Below, piece by piece: positions 1 to 9,080 of a stretch of 64,000 nt of DNA (the stretch's first letter is position 1; every line of letters begins with the position of its first letter). The DNA is taken from the NCBI GenBank assembly GCA_023459055.1, contig JAEWVR010000004.1:186001-250000 (forward strand), read 5' to 3'. Origin of the DNA: Fibrobacterota bacterium. Lineage in GTDB: Bacteria > Fibrobacterota > Chitinivibrionia > Chitinivibrionales > Chitinispirillaceae. The notes under the pieces were generated by a model that did not search any database, had not been told where the DNA came from, and was given only the letters and a program-made list of their open reading frames with translations. The translations under genes were made by a program, and so were the position numbers.

Positions 1-311
1 CTGCGTATCTCAATAAGCCTGGTATAGTACACCGTTTTTTCGGTAATTGATGACGCCTGATTGAAAAAAACAAGGTTTTCAAAATAGGCTGCTTCTTCCT
101 GGGAATGCCCGATCGCCTGAGAAATTTTCAATATTGTCGCCTTTGTCAAGTTACGTTTTCCTTCTATAACATAGAAAAGAAACGATGGCGCTGCTATCCC
201 TGCTTTTTGTGAGAAAGACTTATAGGAAAAATTCTTTAGCCTGGCTTTGTTTTCATTATAGAATTCCTTTAAATAGGTTCTATAATTCTGATGTGTAAAC
301 AGATCTGCCAT
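1..311 (-). CDS. TIGR02147-family putative transcriptional regulator, N-terminal part (runs off the window)
   Basis: The minus-strand frame opens with ATG at 311 and stays open to base 1 (103 codons). The protein begins MADLFTHQNYRTYLKEFY and continues with a helix-turn-helix-like stretch (SYKSFSQKAGIAAPSFLFYV, then EGKRNLTKATILKISQAIG). This is the typical start of the TIGR02147/DUF4423 family, described as a paralogous family in Fibrobacter succinogenes; the larger C-terminal half lies outside the window. A role as DNA-binding regulator is inferred from the HTH-like region. Its promoter at 418-491 carries the same inverted repeat as the promoters of the three lectin-like genes at 15-20 kb, so it could regulate itself and them. 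That link is inference. Confidence 0.75.
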   Translation of the reverse strand, partial: MADLFTHQNYRTYLKEFYNENKARLKNFSYKSFSQKAGIAAPSFLFYVIEGKRNLTKATILKISQAIGHSQEEAAYFENLVFFNQASSITEKTVYYTRLIEIR

Positions 312-417
312 TATATCTTGACCCCGAAAGCGCTGTAATGAAATTCCATAAATCTGCACTCATATAGATATATGTTTAAATAACGATTAGCATCCCCCAT
401 ACTAACATCATAGTGAA

Positions 418-491
418 AATATACCAACAATTGTCTAACAAAGACGGTTTTTTGTGTCCTCTATCAAAAAGTCACATTCTCTTTTGAGAAC
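418..491 (-). promoter_or_regulatory. Shared-architecture promoter of the TIGR02147 gene (inverted repeat + GGTATATT)
   Basis: On the minus strand the inverted repeat TTCTC-AAAA-GAGAA occupies 490-477. It is followed by ATGTGACTTTTT, an ACACAAAA stretch and GGTATATT at 425-418. The distance from the first base of the repeat to the first base of GGTATATT is 65 bp, identical to the three promoters at 15011, 16987 and 18780. TATATT is a plausible -10 box and would give a leader of about 100 nt before the ATG at 311. No good -35 hexamer is visible, which fits an activator-dependent promoter. Confidence 0.7.
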
Positions 492-813
492 AGTTTTTAT
501 CACAATCTGGAAAAAAATTTAAAATCTTAATCCTTATATATCAATAAATTATGATAGTTATGCAATTAAGTTGCTACTAAATTGTGTATTCCCGGGGTTG
601 AAATCCTGAGAATGGAATCCTGAAAGCACAGCGTTACAATCAACTTATTGACTTATGATCAAACAAATCAACAGATCAATCAAGCACCACTGATTACAGC
701 GCTTCCCCAGTCCTTTCAATTTATTACATATCAATTCAAAAACTTTGTTACAGCTCTTGCATCCTTGAAAATCAGATTACTAAACGACTTCATGTTTTGC
801 ATAAACGATTATT
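492..813. other. Intergenic stretch, AT-rich
   Basis: I see no convincing gene here. The short open frame starting near 648 has a low-complexity product, no ribosome-binding site, and runs into the end of the VOC gene on the other strand. The region probably holds only upstream DNA of the regulator promoter and the 3' flank of the VOC gene. Confidence 0.5.
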
Positions 814-1203
814 TCAGATCGATATTTCCACGTAATTCCCCTCCGGATCCAAAATCACACTCTCATAATAACCATCACCGGTAGTCCGGGGTTCGCTCTC
901 AATACGATACTTATCAGCACGCAAACGCTCTGTTAGACTATCGACCATTTCTCTGCTTCCCACCGAAAAGGCAACGTGTGCGATACCTTTCATAAACCCC
1001 CTTTTAGAAGGTTCCTTAACAATATCCAACCTGTTCATCAGTTCGATACGGGTTTCACTTCCCGTGAATTTAAGAAAATATGAAGAGAACCCTTCTTTAG
1101 TATTTACATATTTCTCACCGCTTACGGCATTAAAGTAATCAGCGTAGAAAGAACGCATTGTTTCCAGATCGTCAACCCACAGGGCGATATGTTCGATTTT
1201 CAT
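814..1203 (-). CDS. VOC (glyoxalase/bleomycin resistance) superfamily protein
   Basis: A 129-residue protein of one VOC module (two beta-alpha-beta-beta-beta halves). It begins MKIEHIALWVDDLETMRSFY and ends with DPEGNYVEIS. The four usual metal-ligand positions are present: His5, Glu in RIELMN (about residue 54), His in GIAHVAFSVG (about 76) and Glu in the final VEIS. The length fits single-domain lactoylglutathione-lyase-like proteins. The substrate cannot be told from sequence, as the family includes glyoxalase I, fosfomycin-type resistance proteins and dioxygenases. GGAGCG lies about 9 nt before the ATG. It stands alone on the minus strand. Confidence 0.85.
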   Translation of the reverse strand: MKIEHIALWVDDLETMRSFYADYFNAVSGEKYVNTKEGFSSYFLKFTGSETRIELMNRLDIVKEPSKRGFMKGIAHVAFSVGSREMVDSLTERLRADKYRIESEPRTTGDGYYESVILDPEGNYVEISI

Positions 1204-1269
1204 TGTAGAAATCGCTCCATTTTCTTAAGAAAGATATTTAACAAACCATATTAAAAAATAATTGGTTAC

Positions 1270-1548
1270 ATGAAGGTTCTCCAACCTGCCGAATACCCTG
1301 GTACGAATAAAAATGGAAACACGGTGTTTGTTGAGATGAAAAGTATTGACTGTTGTGAGTACCCGACTCCCCTGCTACCAGATCAATTGAGCCATGGAGG
1401 ACTTTTTACCATTATCAGAAACAACACCACTGATTCCGGTCGCGTTTCATTATGTCTTAACAAGAATGAAATTCATGCAGGTATTTATCTGATCAGAGTT
1501 TTACAAAATAATAATTCAGTTTTTACAAATCAATTCAGCTTGCTATAG
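1270..1548 (+). pseudogene. Remnant of a secreted protein C-terminus (sorting-domain-like)
   Basis: This 92-residue frame has no signal peptide and no clear ribosome-binding site. Its last 37 residues (SGRVSLCLNKNEIHAGIYLI and on to NQFSLL) resemble the C-terminal beta module of secreted Fibrobacterota and Bacteroidota proteins, where a FlgD/T9SS-type tail has the pattern G(I/V)Y(L/F)(I/V)RV....FTQKFSL. I read it as the surviving 3' end of a decayed exported protein. The first half resembles nothing I know. A good terminator hairpin follows at 1582. It could also be a real small protein. Confidence 0.4.
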
Positions 1549-1581
1549 GCAATACTACAATCCATGGCTAGGTAAAGTGCA

Positions 1582-1616
1582 ATCCGGAACTAATTGGTTC
1601 CGGATATGCCTTTTTG
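1582..1616 (+). terminator. Rho-independent terminator-like hairpin
   Basis: ATCCGGAAC (1582-1590) pairs with GTTCCGGAT (1597-1605) around a 6-nt loop, followed by GCC and a run of five T. It would end transcription of the remnant at 1270-1548. Confidence 0.65.
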
Positions 1617-1693
1617 GTAATAAAAATTCAGTGTACTATGCATTGAAATACTCAACTGCTGTATAGTTAATGTTGACATAGTTAACACAAGAA

Positions 1694-2095
1694 TCACTTC
1701 CTGCCCGCAATAAATGCTCCATATTCCTTATCATTCACCTTAATATGATTTATCAACCAGTTTTTCAGCGAATCCATAATATCAAGCGACACCAGAACTT
1801 TACCATTTGTAAATTTGTCGACAAAGCCGCGAATCTCATGCGCATACCTCTCGTGAATTAGTTTATGTTTTTCAAGTCCAGGGTATTTATTCTTTTCAAG
1901 TAGCGCTTCCTCCGTTTTAAAATGCACAACGATATAGTCGGTCATTTTTTTCAACACCGATGACATAACCTTAACCGTTTGCCCACTTCTCATTGCCTCA
2001 TGAAGCTCGTTAATAATCTCAATCCAACGTTTATGTTGTGAGTCCATTTCATCTATTCCTACACTGAACTCATCCTTCCAATCCAGATATGCCAT
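1694..2095 (-). CDS. Bacteriohemerythrin
   Basis: A 133-residue hemerythrin-fold protein that carries a non-heme di-iron site and binds O2 reversibly. It starts MAYLDWKDEFSVGIDEMDSQ, with the first iron ligand in QHKRW, then the HFKTEE motif (His and Glu ligands), HKLIHERY, and a final INHIKVNDKEY (His and Asp ligands). This is the full ligand set and usual length of the single-domain form. An in-frame start four codons upstream exists, but the ATG at 2095 has GGAGGT (2105-2100) at ideal spacing. There is no linked chemotaxis gene; a role in oxygen storage or sensing in a low-oxygen lifestyle is the usual inference. Confidence 0.9.
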   Translation of the reverse strand: MAYLDWKDEFSVGIDEMDSQHKRWIEIINELHEAMRSGQTVKVMSSVLKKMTDYIVVHFKTEEALLEKNKYPGLEKHKLIHERYAHEIRGFVDKFTNGKVLVSLDIMDSLKNWLINHIKVNDKEYGAFIAGRK

Positions 2096-2273
2096 ACTGA
2101 CCTCCAACTATGCTGAGTATATATGATGTCATTAACGATACCATTCGTGATATTAAAAAGGAAGTAGCAAGTAGATTGGAGATAGAAGATTGAAAGATAC
2201 CCGTTTCGATTTCTTCACGAATTCCGTCCTCCAGATTACACCTAAAAATAGTTCACCATATTAGTAAATATTA

Positions 2274-2302
2274 TTCTATTTTAACCGAATATTATGTATA
2301 AT
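2274..2302 (+). promoter_or_regulatory. Candidate promoter of the copper/silver efflux operon
   Basis: TATAAT at 2297-2302 lies 35 bp before the first gene of the efflux operon, in a very AT-rich stretch. The matching -35 region is poor, which would fit control by an activator such as CueR- or CusR-type proteins. No such regulator gene is in the window. AATATT occurs on both sides (near 2268 and 2288), but I do not claim an operator. Confidence 0.4.
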
Positions 2303-2336
2303 AAAGAATGATCATATTAATAACAGGTCAAAGATT

Positions 2337-2753
2337 ATGAAACAATTAAGCACAATCGCAATTAAACTGAGCATGTTTATTATTACTGTTGCGGGTATTG
2401 TTTCTGCCTGTTCAATAAGTTGCGGTTGTTGTGATCATGGTAAAGCTCAAAAAGCCAAAACAGCTGCCTGTTGCACAGATCAGGTTGTAGCAACGTCACC
2501 GATACCCTTAGAAAACACAACCTTGGATGAATCCGCACGGGATTTTCAGGATATATGCAATAATTGCAATTGCAACGTATTACCACAACAGCATGCAAAT
2601 GCAGTCTCATCAGAAAACAGGTCATTAAATTCTTATGTAATGCAGGTGTGTGCATTGTATGGTTCATTATTTGCTCAGGATTCAAATGTTTGTAAAATAG
2701 GATTTTTGTCACTTACAGTACGCTCTACATCTCTGATTCCACTCCGAATCTGA
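2337..2753 (+). CDS. Cys-rich exported small protein, first gene of the efflux operon
   Basis: The 138-residue product has an N-terminal hydrophobic segment (about residues 8-25) ending in a cysteine cluster, SACSISCGCCDHG, then further cysteines (AACCTD, ICNNCNCN, QVCALYG, NVCKIG). No named family is recognised. Small Cys-rich leader genes are common in front of Cus/Czc-type efflux operons, and cysteines grouped this way could bind soft metals such as Cu(I) or Ag(I). That function is inference from composition and position. It precedes the outer-membrane component by about 130 bp. A lipoprotein is possible since a Cys follows the hydrophobic segment. Confidence 0.6.
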   Translation: MKQLSTIAIKLSMFIITVAGIVSACSISCGCCDHGKAQKAKTAACCTDQVVATSPIPLENTTLDESARDFQDICNNCNCNVLPQQHANAVSSENRSLNSYVMQVCALYGSLFAQDSNVCKIGFLSLTVRSTSLIPLRI

Positions 2754-2880
2754 AAAACTCCTGAATTTCAAAGCCCGTAACATATCAGCATTTATTGACA
2801 CGTGCGAATTCATTATCATCTATTGATTGGTTGTGAAGTTCATACAAAATAAGTACCCGTCGAATTCATGGAGATTAAAC

Positions 2881-4179
2881 ATGTACACATTGTTTCTAGC
2901 CCCGTTAGTTGCTGCAACAATCGTTGCAAGTGCAGTTGTGTATTCATTTGGGGGATTACCGGTTGATAGTCTCGACTATGCATCATTTATTAAACAGCGC
3001 ACAATGCTTCTTGATACAATTCTTAAACATAATCCGGGTCTTCAAGCCGCCCGGAGCAGAGTTGACATAGCAAAGGAATCGGTAAAAACAATCACCCTTG
3101 ATCCGCCACAGTTCGGGCTTGAACTTTTTCAGTCGCCGGTGAAATATTTCCCGAACATTTTTAAGGAACAGATGGAAGTCGATTATTCAATCCAGCAGAT
3201 GTTTCCCTTTCCCGGCAAATTATCATCAATGACAAAGGCTGAATCGTATAAGGCAACCATGCGCGAAGCCGAGGTTATGGTTTTGTCAAAGGAGATAGCG
3301 TTACAATTCGCAAAGACGTATAATGATGTATATTTAATTGATAGATACATTGAACTCAACAGTCAGTCGCGCGACCTGTTAAACACAATCATTATTATTG
3401 CCCGAAAGCGGTATGAGTCGGGTTTAGGCAATCAGACAGAAATTTTAAGGGCACAATCAGAATATTCAACTCTTTTACTTGACAGTATTACACTCAGTCA
3501 AAATAGAGTTGCAGCTCAGGCAATGATTTGCGCACTCCTGCCGTCCTCAATACTGATGACTATTCCATATATACCTCATATAGCATTTCCGATTACTCAT
3601 CATACCAGTGTCGATACTGCGCACATGTCATTCCCGGATATTACCGCGATGAAAATCGGAACTGATATGATCACAGCGGAAAAAATCGCAGCAAAAAAAG
3701 AGTATTACCCCGATATCATGGTTCGCGGAATGTATAAACAGATGATCCATTCCAGTGATGACTGGTCGTTAATGCTCGGGCTTACCATTCCGGTTGCTCC
3801 CTGGTCTATCGGAAAATTCAAGGCACAGGAGAATCGTTTACAGGCACAACTACGTGAATCGCAGCAGCAAATTGACAATATGCAATCAATGTTTCGGGCA
3901 CGTTTTTATGATGCACAATCACGGGTGGAACGATTTACTGCGCAGGCAGATTTTTACCTTTCTACATTAATACCACAAGCAACTCAGACAACCACTGCGG
4001 CGATAAGCGCGTATCAAAATGGTATGGGTGATCTGCTTATGGTGCTTGATTCACAAAAAATGCTTATAATGACAAAGAAGGATTATCAAATGACCATTAT
4101 GAATCTGTTGAATGCTTATGCAGATATTGACAGATTACACAATGACAGCCCGGCTGGCCAATCGATAGACAGGAGATAA
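2881..4179 (+). CDS. CusC-like TolC-family outer-membrane efflux protein
   Basis: A 432-residue outer-membrane factor of a tripartite heavy-metal efflux system. It has an N-terminal hydrophobic export segment (MYTLFLAPLVAATIVAS) and two OEP repeats. Typical TolC-family signatures are the early NPGLQAARSRVDIAKE, the helix-rich KRYESGLGNQTEILRAQSEY in repeat 1 and the corresponding AISAYQNGMGDLLMVLDSQ in repeat 2. The ATG at 2881 is chosen over the upstream GTG because GGAG lies 7-8 nt before it. It would form the trimeric channel for the CusB-like and CusA-like proteins encoded 4 and about 1,700 bp downstream. Confidence 0.85.
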   Translation: MYTLFLAPLVAATIVASAVVYSFGGLPVDSLDYASFIKQRTMLLDTILKHNPGLQAARSRVDIAKESVKTITLDPPQFGLELFQSPVKYFPNIFKEQMEVDYSIQQMFPFPGKLSSMTKAESYKATMREAEVMVLSKEIALQFAKTYNDVYLIDRYIELNSQSRDLLNTIIIIARKRYESGLGNQTEILRAQSEYSTLLLDSITLSQNRVAAQAMICALLPSSILMTIPYIPHIAFPITHHTSVDTAHMSFPDITAMKIGTDMITAEKIAAKKEYYPDIMVRGMYKQMIHSSDDWSLMLGLTIPVAPWSIGKFKAQENRLQAQLRESQQQIDNMQSMFRARFYDAQSRVERFTAQADFYLSTLIPQATQTTTAAISAYQNGMGDLLMVLDSQKMLIMTKKDYQMTIMNLLNAYADIDRLHNDSPAGQSIDRR

Positions 4180-4183
4180 TAAA

Positions 4184-5866
4184 ATGAAATCACGTGTAAT
4201 TATAGTAATTCTTATCTGTGTAATTGCAGTACTATCCGGGATGATTATCTATATGCATTCAAAGGGTACAACAGCAGTTCATAAGGATGATACTACACAG
4301 CCCAAAAAGACCATTATGTATAGCTGTCCGATGCACCCGCAGATTATTTCGGATACTCCTAAAGATTGTCCACTCTGCGGCATGAAACTTGTACCTATTG
4401 ACGAAAGCGGAGGTTCATCATCGCCTGGTGGCAGTCATGACAGTAATGCTATCAGAATTGATCCTTCTGTTGTACAAAACATGGGTGTAACGACAGCATT
4501 GGTTACACGGCGTTCAATGGGTAAATCGGTGCGGACAAGTGCAACACTTGAAAATAATGAACAAAATGTTGCAATAATAACAACCAAAGTAATGGGTTAC
4601 GCTGAAAAGTTATTTGTTGATTTTACCGGTCAATATGTTAAACAGGGCGATCCGTTATTGTCAATGTACAGTCAGGATCTTGTCGCCACACAGGAGGAGT
4701 ATCTTCAGGCCCTCACATATTCACGCTCGTTTTCTTCCAGTACATCTCCGGCTGCAAAAGGTGCCGCAGATATACTTGCAAGCGCACGGGTTCGTCTTAA
4801 AAACTGGGATCTAACCGATGACCAGATTAATTCACTTGAAAGAAACGGTGCGCCTGAACGTTTCATTATTATATACTCACAGGCCAGTGGCATTGTGATG
4901 GAAAAAATGGTATACAGCGGTCAGAAAATTGAACCTGGTATGCCGCTTTACAAAATTGTTGATCTGTCCAGGATATGGGCTATCGCAAATGTCTATCAGG
5001 AAGATCTTCCTTTTGTAAAAACAGGACAGGATGCACAGATCACCATAACATCAATGCCATCAATGGTATTCAACGGAAAAGTAACATTTATATCTCCTGT
5101 TCTTGATGATATTTCCAGAACTGCAAAAGTACGTATTGAGATTTCAAACACCTCCGATTACTCCTTAAAACCTCAGATGTTTGCGAATGTTACTCTATCA
5201 TCAAAAAAACCTGTTGAAGGTCTTGCTGTCCCGGAGCAGGCGGTGATCCGTTCAGGAACACGTTCGATCGTTATTGTTTCAATTGGCAATGGTTACTTTA
5301 AACCGCAGCAGATAAAAACAGGTCTTACAGTTGATGGCTTTACACAGGTTCTTGACGGTCTTGAAGATGGCACCACGATAGTAACGTCATCACAATTCCT
5401 AATTGATTCTGAAAGCAATCTGCGTGCGGCAGTCCGGACATTGACAAATAGTTCATCACAGGATACTGCAACAAAGCAAGGCGGTCTTATTGACTACAAT
5501 GCTATGCTTGACAGTGTAAAAATGGTTACAAGTGATAATCAACCTGCAGTTTCAACAATTAACGATGGTGTGTATTATTGCCCAATGCATCCGGAAGTTG
5601 TTTCGGATACACCATCAAAATGTCCGAAATGCGGGATGAATCTGGTAAAGAAAGAAGGAACTGCTGATAAGGCGGTTTACACCTGTCCAATGCATCCGGA
5701 AATCATTTCCTACACACCATCAAAGTGTCCATTGTGCGGTATGAACCTGGTCAAGAAAGAGGGAATATCTGATAAGGCAGTTTACACCTGTCCGATGCAC
5801 CCTGAAATTATTTCCGACAAGCCGTCAAAATGTCCATTGTGCGGTATGAATCTTATTAAAAAGTAA
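4184..5866 (+). CDS. CusB-like periplasmic adaptor with four heavy-metal-binding repeats
   Basis: A 560-residue membrane-fusion protein linking the RND pump to the outer-membrane channel. Order: N-terminal membrane anchor (about 5-25); a heavy-metal-binding domain (CPMHPQI...CPLCGM, about 46-69); the barrel-sandwich/lipoyl and helical hairpin regions (about 115-245); beta-barrel and membrane-proximal domains to about 430; then three more copies of the CPMHPE-x(9-10)-CPxCGMNL motif from about 463 to the end. CusB relatives usually carry one such domain or none; the tandem C-terminal set is unusual. These motifs bind Cu/Ag-type ions in known proteins and could pass metal to the pump. It starts 4 bp after the upstream stop, so translation is probably coupled. 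Confidence 0.85.
   Translation: MKSRVIIVILICVIAVLSGMIIYMHSKGTTAVHKDDTTQPKKTIMYSCPMHPQIISDTPKDCPLCGMKLVPIDESGGSSSPGGSHDSNAIRIDPSVVQNMGVTTALVTRRSMGKSVRTSATLENNEQNVAIITTKVMGYAEKLFVDFTGQYVKQGDPLLSMYSQDLVATQEEYLQALTYSRSFSSSTSPAAKGAADILASARVRLKNWDLTDDQINSLERNGAPERFIIIYSQASGIVMEKMVYSGQKIEPGMPLYKIVDLSRIWAIANVYQEDLPFVKTGQDAQITITSMPSMVFNGKVTFISPVLDDISRTAKVRIEISNTSDYSLKPQMFANVTLSSKKPVEGLAVPEQAVIRSGTRSIVIVSIGNGYFKPQQIKTGLTVDGFTQVLDGLEDGTTIVTSSQFLIDSESNLRAAVRTLTNSSSQDTATKQGGLIDYNAMLDSVKMVTSDNQPAVSTINDGVYYCPMHPEVVSDTPSKCPKCGMNLVKKEGTADKAVYTCPMHPEIISYTPSKCPLCGMNLVKKEGISDKAVYTCPMHPEIISDKPSKCPLCGMNLIKK
5570..5866 (+). repeat. In-gene tandem 105-bp repeat coding for metal-binding motifs
   Basis: Units begin at 5570, 5675 and 5780 with an exact 105-bp period; the last is cut short by the stop codon. 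Each codes for a 35-residue unit with CPMHPE and CPxCGMNL. The similarity of the units at DNA level points to recent duplication within the gene. Confidence 0.85.
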
Positions 5867-5896
5867 TAATTGACAATTAAATAATGGAGCATGATC

Positions 5897-8800
5897 ATGC
5901 TTGAAAAAATAATAGAGTGGTCGATAAAAAACAGAATACTTGTTATTCTGCTGACAATACTGGGAATCGGGTATGGGACATATTCTCTTTTGTCAACTCC
6001 GATTGATGCAATACCGGATCTTAGTGATGTGCAGGTGATTATTTACACAGAGCAAAAGGGTCAGAGTCCGAGAATTATCGAGGATCAGGTGACCTACCCC
6101 CTTACAACATCACTGGTAAGCGTACCGGGGGCACGGGTTGTCCGGGGTTATTCGTTTTTCGGCTACTCACTTGTGTATGTGATCTTTGATGATGGCACCG
6201 ATATTTACTGGGCGAGAAGCAGGGTACTTGAATATCTTAATTATGCACAGAAGAAGCTTCCGCCAGGTGTAATTCCAACACTCGGCCCAGATGCATCAGG
6301 AGTCGGATGGGTTTACGAATATGCATTGACATCCAATAAGCACTCCCTTGCAGAGCTTCGCAGCATTCAGGATTGGTATCTAAAATTCGGATTATCATCA
6401 GTAGCAGGAGTCTCCGAGGTCGCAAGCATTGGCGGTTATGTAAAGCAGTATCAGATCACTCTTGATCCTGCAAAATTACAGGCATACAACATCGGAGTGC
6501 CGGAAATCGAGATGTCATTAAAAAACGGTAATGTTGATGCCGGTGGTGAGGTAATTGAGATTAGTGAAATGGAGTTCATGATCCGCGGGCTTGGCTATAT
6601 CAGATCAATTGACGATATAAAAAGCATCCCTGTCAAAATGGGAATGGGAAATGGTATTCCGGTAAGGATGGGTGATATCGCCCATGTCGGGATCGGCCCT
6701 GAAATGAGACGTGGCGTTGCAGAACTTGACGGAAAAGGTGAGGTTGCCGGTGGTATTGTCATAATGCGTTATGGTGAAAATGCAAAAAAAGTGATAAGCA
6801 ATGTCCAGAAGAAAATGAAAGAGCTCCAGTCGGGGCTGCCTGATGGGGTTACCATAGTGCCGGTTTATGACCGTTCAGGACTTATTGACAGAGCTATAAC
6901 CAATCTTTCGCATAAGTTAATAGAGGAAATAGCAATTGTTGCGCTAATCTGCATTCTTTTTCTGTTTCATGCACGAAGTGCATTTGTCGCAGTGTTTACA
7001 CTTCCGACTGCGATTCTATTATCCTTTATTGTAATGCGTATGCAGGGGATCAATGCAAATATAATGTCGCTTGGCGGTATTGCCATCGCTATCGGAGCTA
7101 TGGTTGACGCCGCAATAATCATGATTGAAAATGCGCATAAACATTTTGAAAAGGAGTCACTTAAACCGGTCTCTGAACGCCGGGGACAGTGGGATATCAT
7201 CCTTGACGCATCCCGGGAAGTCGGTCCTGCATTATTCTGGTCTTTACTTGTGATAACCGTTTCGTTTATTCCGGTTTTCGCACTCGAAGCACAGGAGGGA
7301 CGTCTTTTCAAACCACTGGCATTTACAAAAACATATTCAATGGCTGCAGCGGCAATTCTCGCAGTAACTATTGTACCGGTTTTAATGGGATATTTTGTGC
7401 GGGGTAAAATCATACCTGAACATTCCAACCCGATTAACAGAGTACTCATTGCAATATATCACCCAATTGTCAAGTGGATACTGAATCATAATAAACTGGT
7501 ATTGTTTCTTGCTTTTATAGTAGTTGCGGCAACAATTTATCCGTTCAAAAAACTTGGTTCAGAATTCATGCCTCCCCTATATGAAGGGGATCTGTTATAC
7601 ATGCCGACGACATTACCTGGAGTTTCTATTACCAAAGCCAGAGAATTGCTTCAGCAAACCGATAAAATTATTGCATCATTTCCAGAAGTAAAGCGTGTTT
7701 TCGGTAAGGCAGGCCGTGCAGAAACTGCAACCGACCCCGCAGGTCTTGACATGATAGAAACAGTTATTTTGCTGAAACCGGAGGAGGATTGGCGGGAAGG
7801 GATGACAGTTGAAAAACTTATCGAGGAGCTTGACAAATCAATTAAATTCCCCGGATTGACCAATTCCTGGACTATGCCGATTAAAACCCGTACCGATATG
7901 CTCAGTACCGGAATAAAAACACCAATCGGTATTAAAGTATCCGGACCTGATCTTGACACATTGCAAATTCTTGGTATGCTTGTTGAAGCGGCAGTCAAGA
8001 CTGTTCCACATACAGCGAGCGCATTTGCAGAGCGTACTGTCGGCGGTAATTATCTTGACATAAAAATCAATCGTGATGAAGCTGCAAGGTATGGTTTAAA
8101 TATCAGTGACATTCAGACGGTTATCCAAACGGCACTCGGTGGTATGACGATAACAACAACCGTTGAGGGACTCGAGCGTTATTCAGTCAATCTGCGGTAC
8201 AGCAGAGAACTTCGTGACAATATCGACGCGATCAGGAAAGTGCTTTTGTCAACCCCATATGGCCAACAGATTCCCCTTGGTCAGGTGGCATCAATCGAGA
8301 CAACCCGGGGGCCGATGGTTATCCGTAGTGAAGACAGCAGGCCTAATTCGTGGATTTTTGTTGACATACGTGGAATTGATATCGGAACCTATATCAAAAA
8401 TGCCCGTGAAGCAGTTTCTCACAGTGTTAAGCTGCCTCCTGGTTACAGTTTAATATGGAGTGGTGAATTCGAATATATGGAACGGATGAACCAGCGTTTG
8501 ATGATTGTCATACCTATGACACTGTTTATCATTTTCCTTATACTCTTTTTAAACACAAAATCAATTCAACGCACGCTTATTGTGCTGCTCGCAGTGCCGT
8601 TCTCACTTGTCGGTGCAATCTGGATTCTGTACATTTTAGGATACAACACAAGTCTTGCCGTATGGGTAGGGCTTATTGCACTGGCTGGACTTGATGCTGA
8701 AACCGGGGTTATAATGCTTCTGTATCTTGAACATGCCTATAATGACGCAAAAGCAAAAGGACCACTAACCATTGTGTCTCTTAAAACAGCAATTGACAAT

Positions 8801-9031
8801 GGTGCGGTAAAACGTGTCAGACCCAAAATCATGACAGCATGCGTTATCATTGCAGGTTTGCTGCCGATATTCTGGAGTCATGGAACGGGTTCAGATGTAA
8901 TGCAGCGGATAGCAGCGCCCATGGTTGGCGGAGTTGTCACTTCGGTTATTATGGAATTACTTGTATATCCGGCAATTTTCTTTTTATGGAAGAAGAGGGA
9001 GATTTCCGGCAAACAGGATTCGGGTAGTTAA
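5897..9031 (+). CDS. CusA/CzcA-type heavy-metal RND efflux pump
   Basis: A 1,044-residue inner-membrane proton-driven transporter with the family's usual length and 12-TM layout. It starts MLEKIIEWSIKNRILVILL; an ATG two codons earlier is only 1 nt from GGAG, so 5897 (7-nt spacing) is preferred. Visible signatures are the porter-domain stretch PIDAIPDLSDVQVII, the TM4 proton-relay motif GAMVDAAIIMIEN (around residue 403), and the late TM motif GLDAETGVIMLLYLEHAY typical of Cu/Ag-type (HME-RND) pumps. With the CusB- and CusC-like genes it makes a full tripartite efflux system; Cu(I)/Ag(I) is favoured by the CPMHP repeats of its partner. No frameshift is seen. Confidence 0.9.
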   Translation: MLEKIIEWSIKNRILVILLTILGIGYGTYSLLSTPIDAIPDLSDVQVIIYTEQKGQSPRIIEDQVTYPLTTSLVSVPGARVVRGYSFFGYSLVYVIFDDGTDIYWARSRVLEYLNYAQKKLPPGVIPTLGPDASGVGWVYEYALTSNKHSLAELRSIQDWYLKFGLSSVAGVSEVASIGGYVKQYQITLDPAKLQAYNIGVPEIEMSLKNGNVDAGGEVIEISEMEFMIRGLGYIRSIDDIKSIPVKMGMGNGIPVRMGDIAHVGIGPEMRRGVAELDGKGEVAGGIVIMRYGENAKKVISNVQKKMKELQSGLPDGVTIVPVYDRSGLIDRAITNLSHKLIEEIAIVALICILFLFHARSAFVAVFTLPTAILLSFIVMRMQGINANIMSLGGIAIAIGAMVDAAIIMIENAHKHFEKESLKPVSERRGQWDIILDASREVGPALFWSLLVITVSFIPVFALEAQEGRLFKPLAFTKTYSMAAAAILAVTIVPVLMGYFVRGKIIPEHSNPINRVLIAIYHPIVKWILNHNKLVLFLAFIVVAATIYPFKKLGSEFMPPLYEGDLLYMPTTLPGVSITKARELLQQTDKIIASFPEVKRVFGKAGRAETATDPAGLDMIETVILLKPEEDWREGMTVEKLIEELDKSIKFPGLTNSWTMPIKTRTDMLSTGIKTPIGIKVSGPDLDTLQILGMLVEAAVKTVPHTASAFAERTVGGNYLDIKINRDEAARYGLNISDIQTVIQTALGGMTITTTVEGLERYSVNLRYSRELRDNIDAIRKVLLSTPYGQQIPLGQVASIETTRGPMVIRSEDSRPNSWIFVDIRGIDIGTYIKNAREAVSHSVKLPPGYSLIWSGEFEYMERMNQRLMIVIPMTLFIIFLILFLNTKSIQRTLIVLLAVPFSLVGAIWILYILGYNTSLAVWVGLIALAGLDAETGVIMLLYLEHAYNDAKAKGPLTIVSLKTAIDNGAVKRVRPKIMTACVIIAGLLPIFWSHGTGSDVMQRIAAPMVGGVVTSVIMELLVYPAIFFLWKKREISGKQDSGS

Positions 9032-9080
9032 AATGCGGACAATTAAGATACTTATTATAAACCATCTTTAAGGAGATACT

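Noticed and set aside
648..884. Open frame on the plus strand
   Set aside because: Low-complexity product, TTG start without Shine-Dalgarno sequence, and overlap with the 3' end of the well-supported VOC gene on the other strand.
6967..7449. Antisense frame within the CusA-like gene
   Set aside because: It is a shadow of a conserved RND transporter gene and shows no motif or ribosome-binding site.
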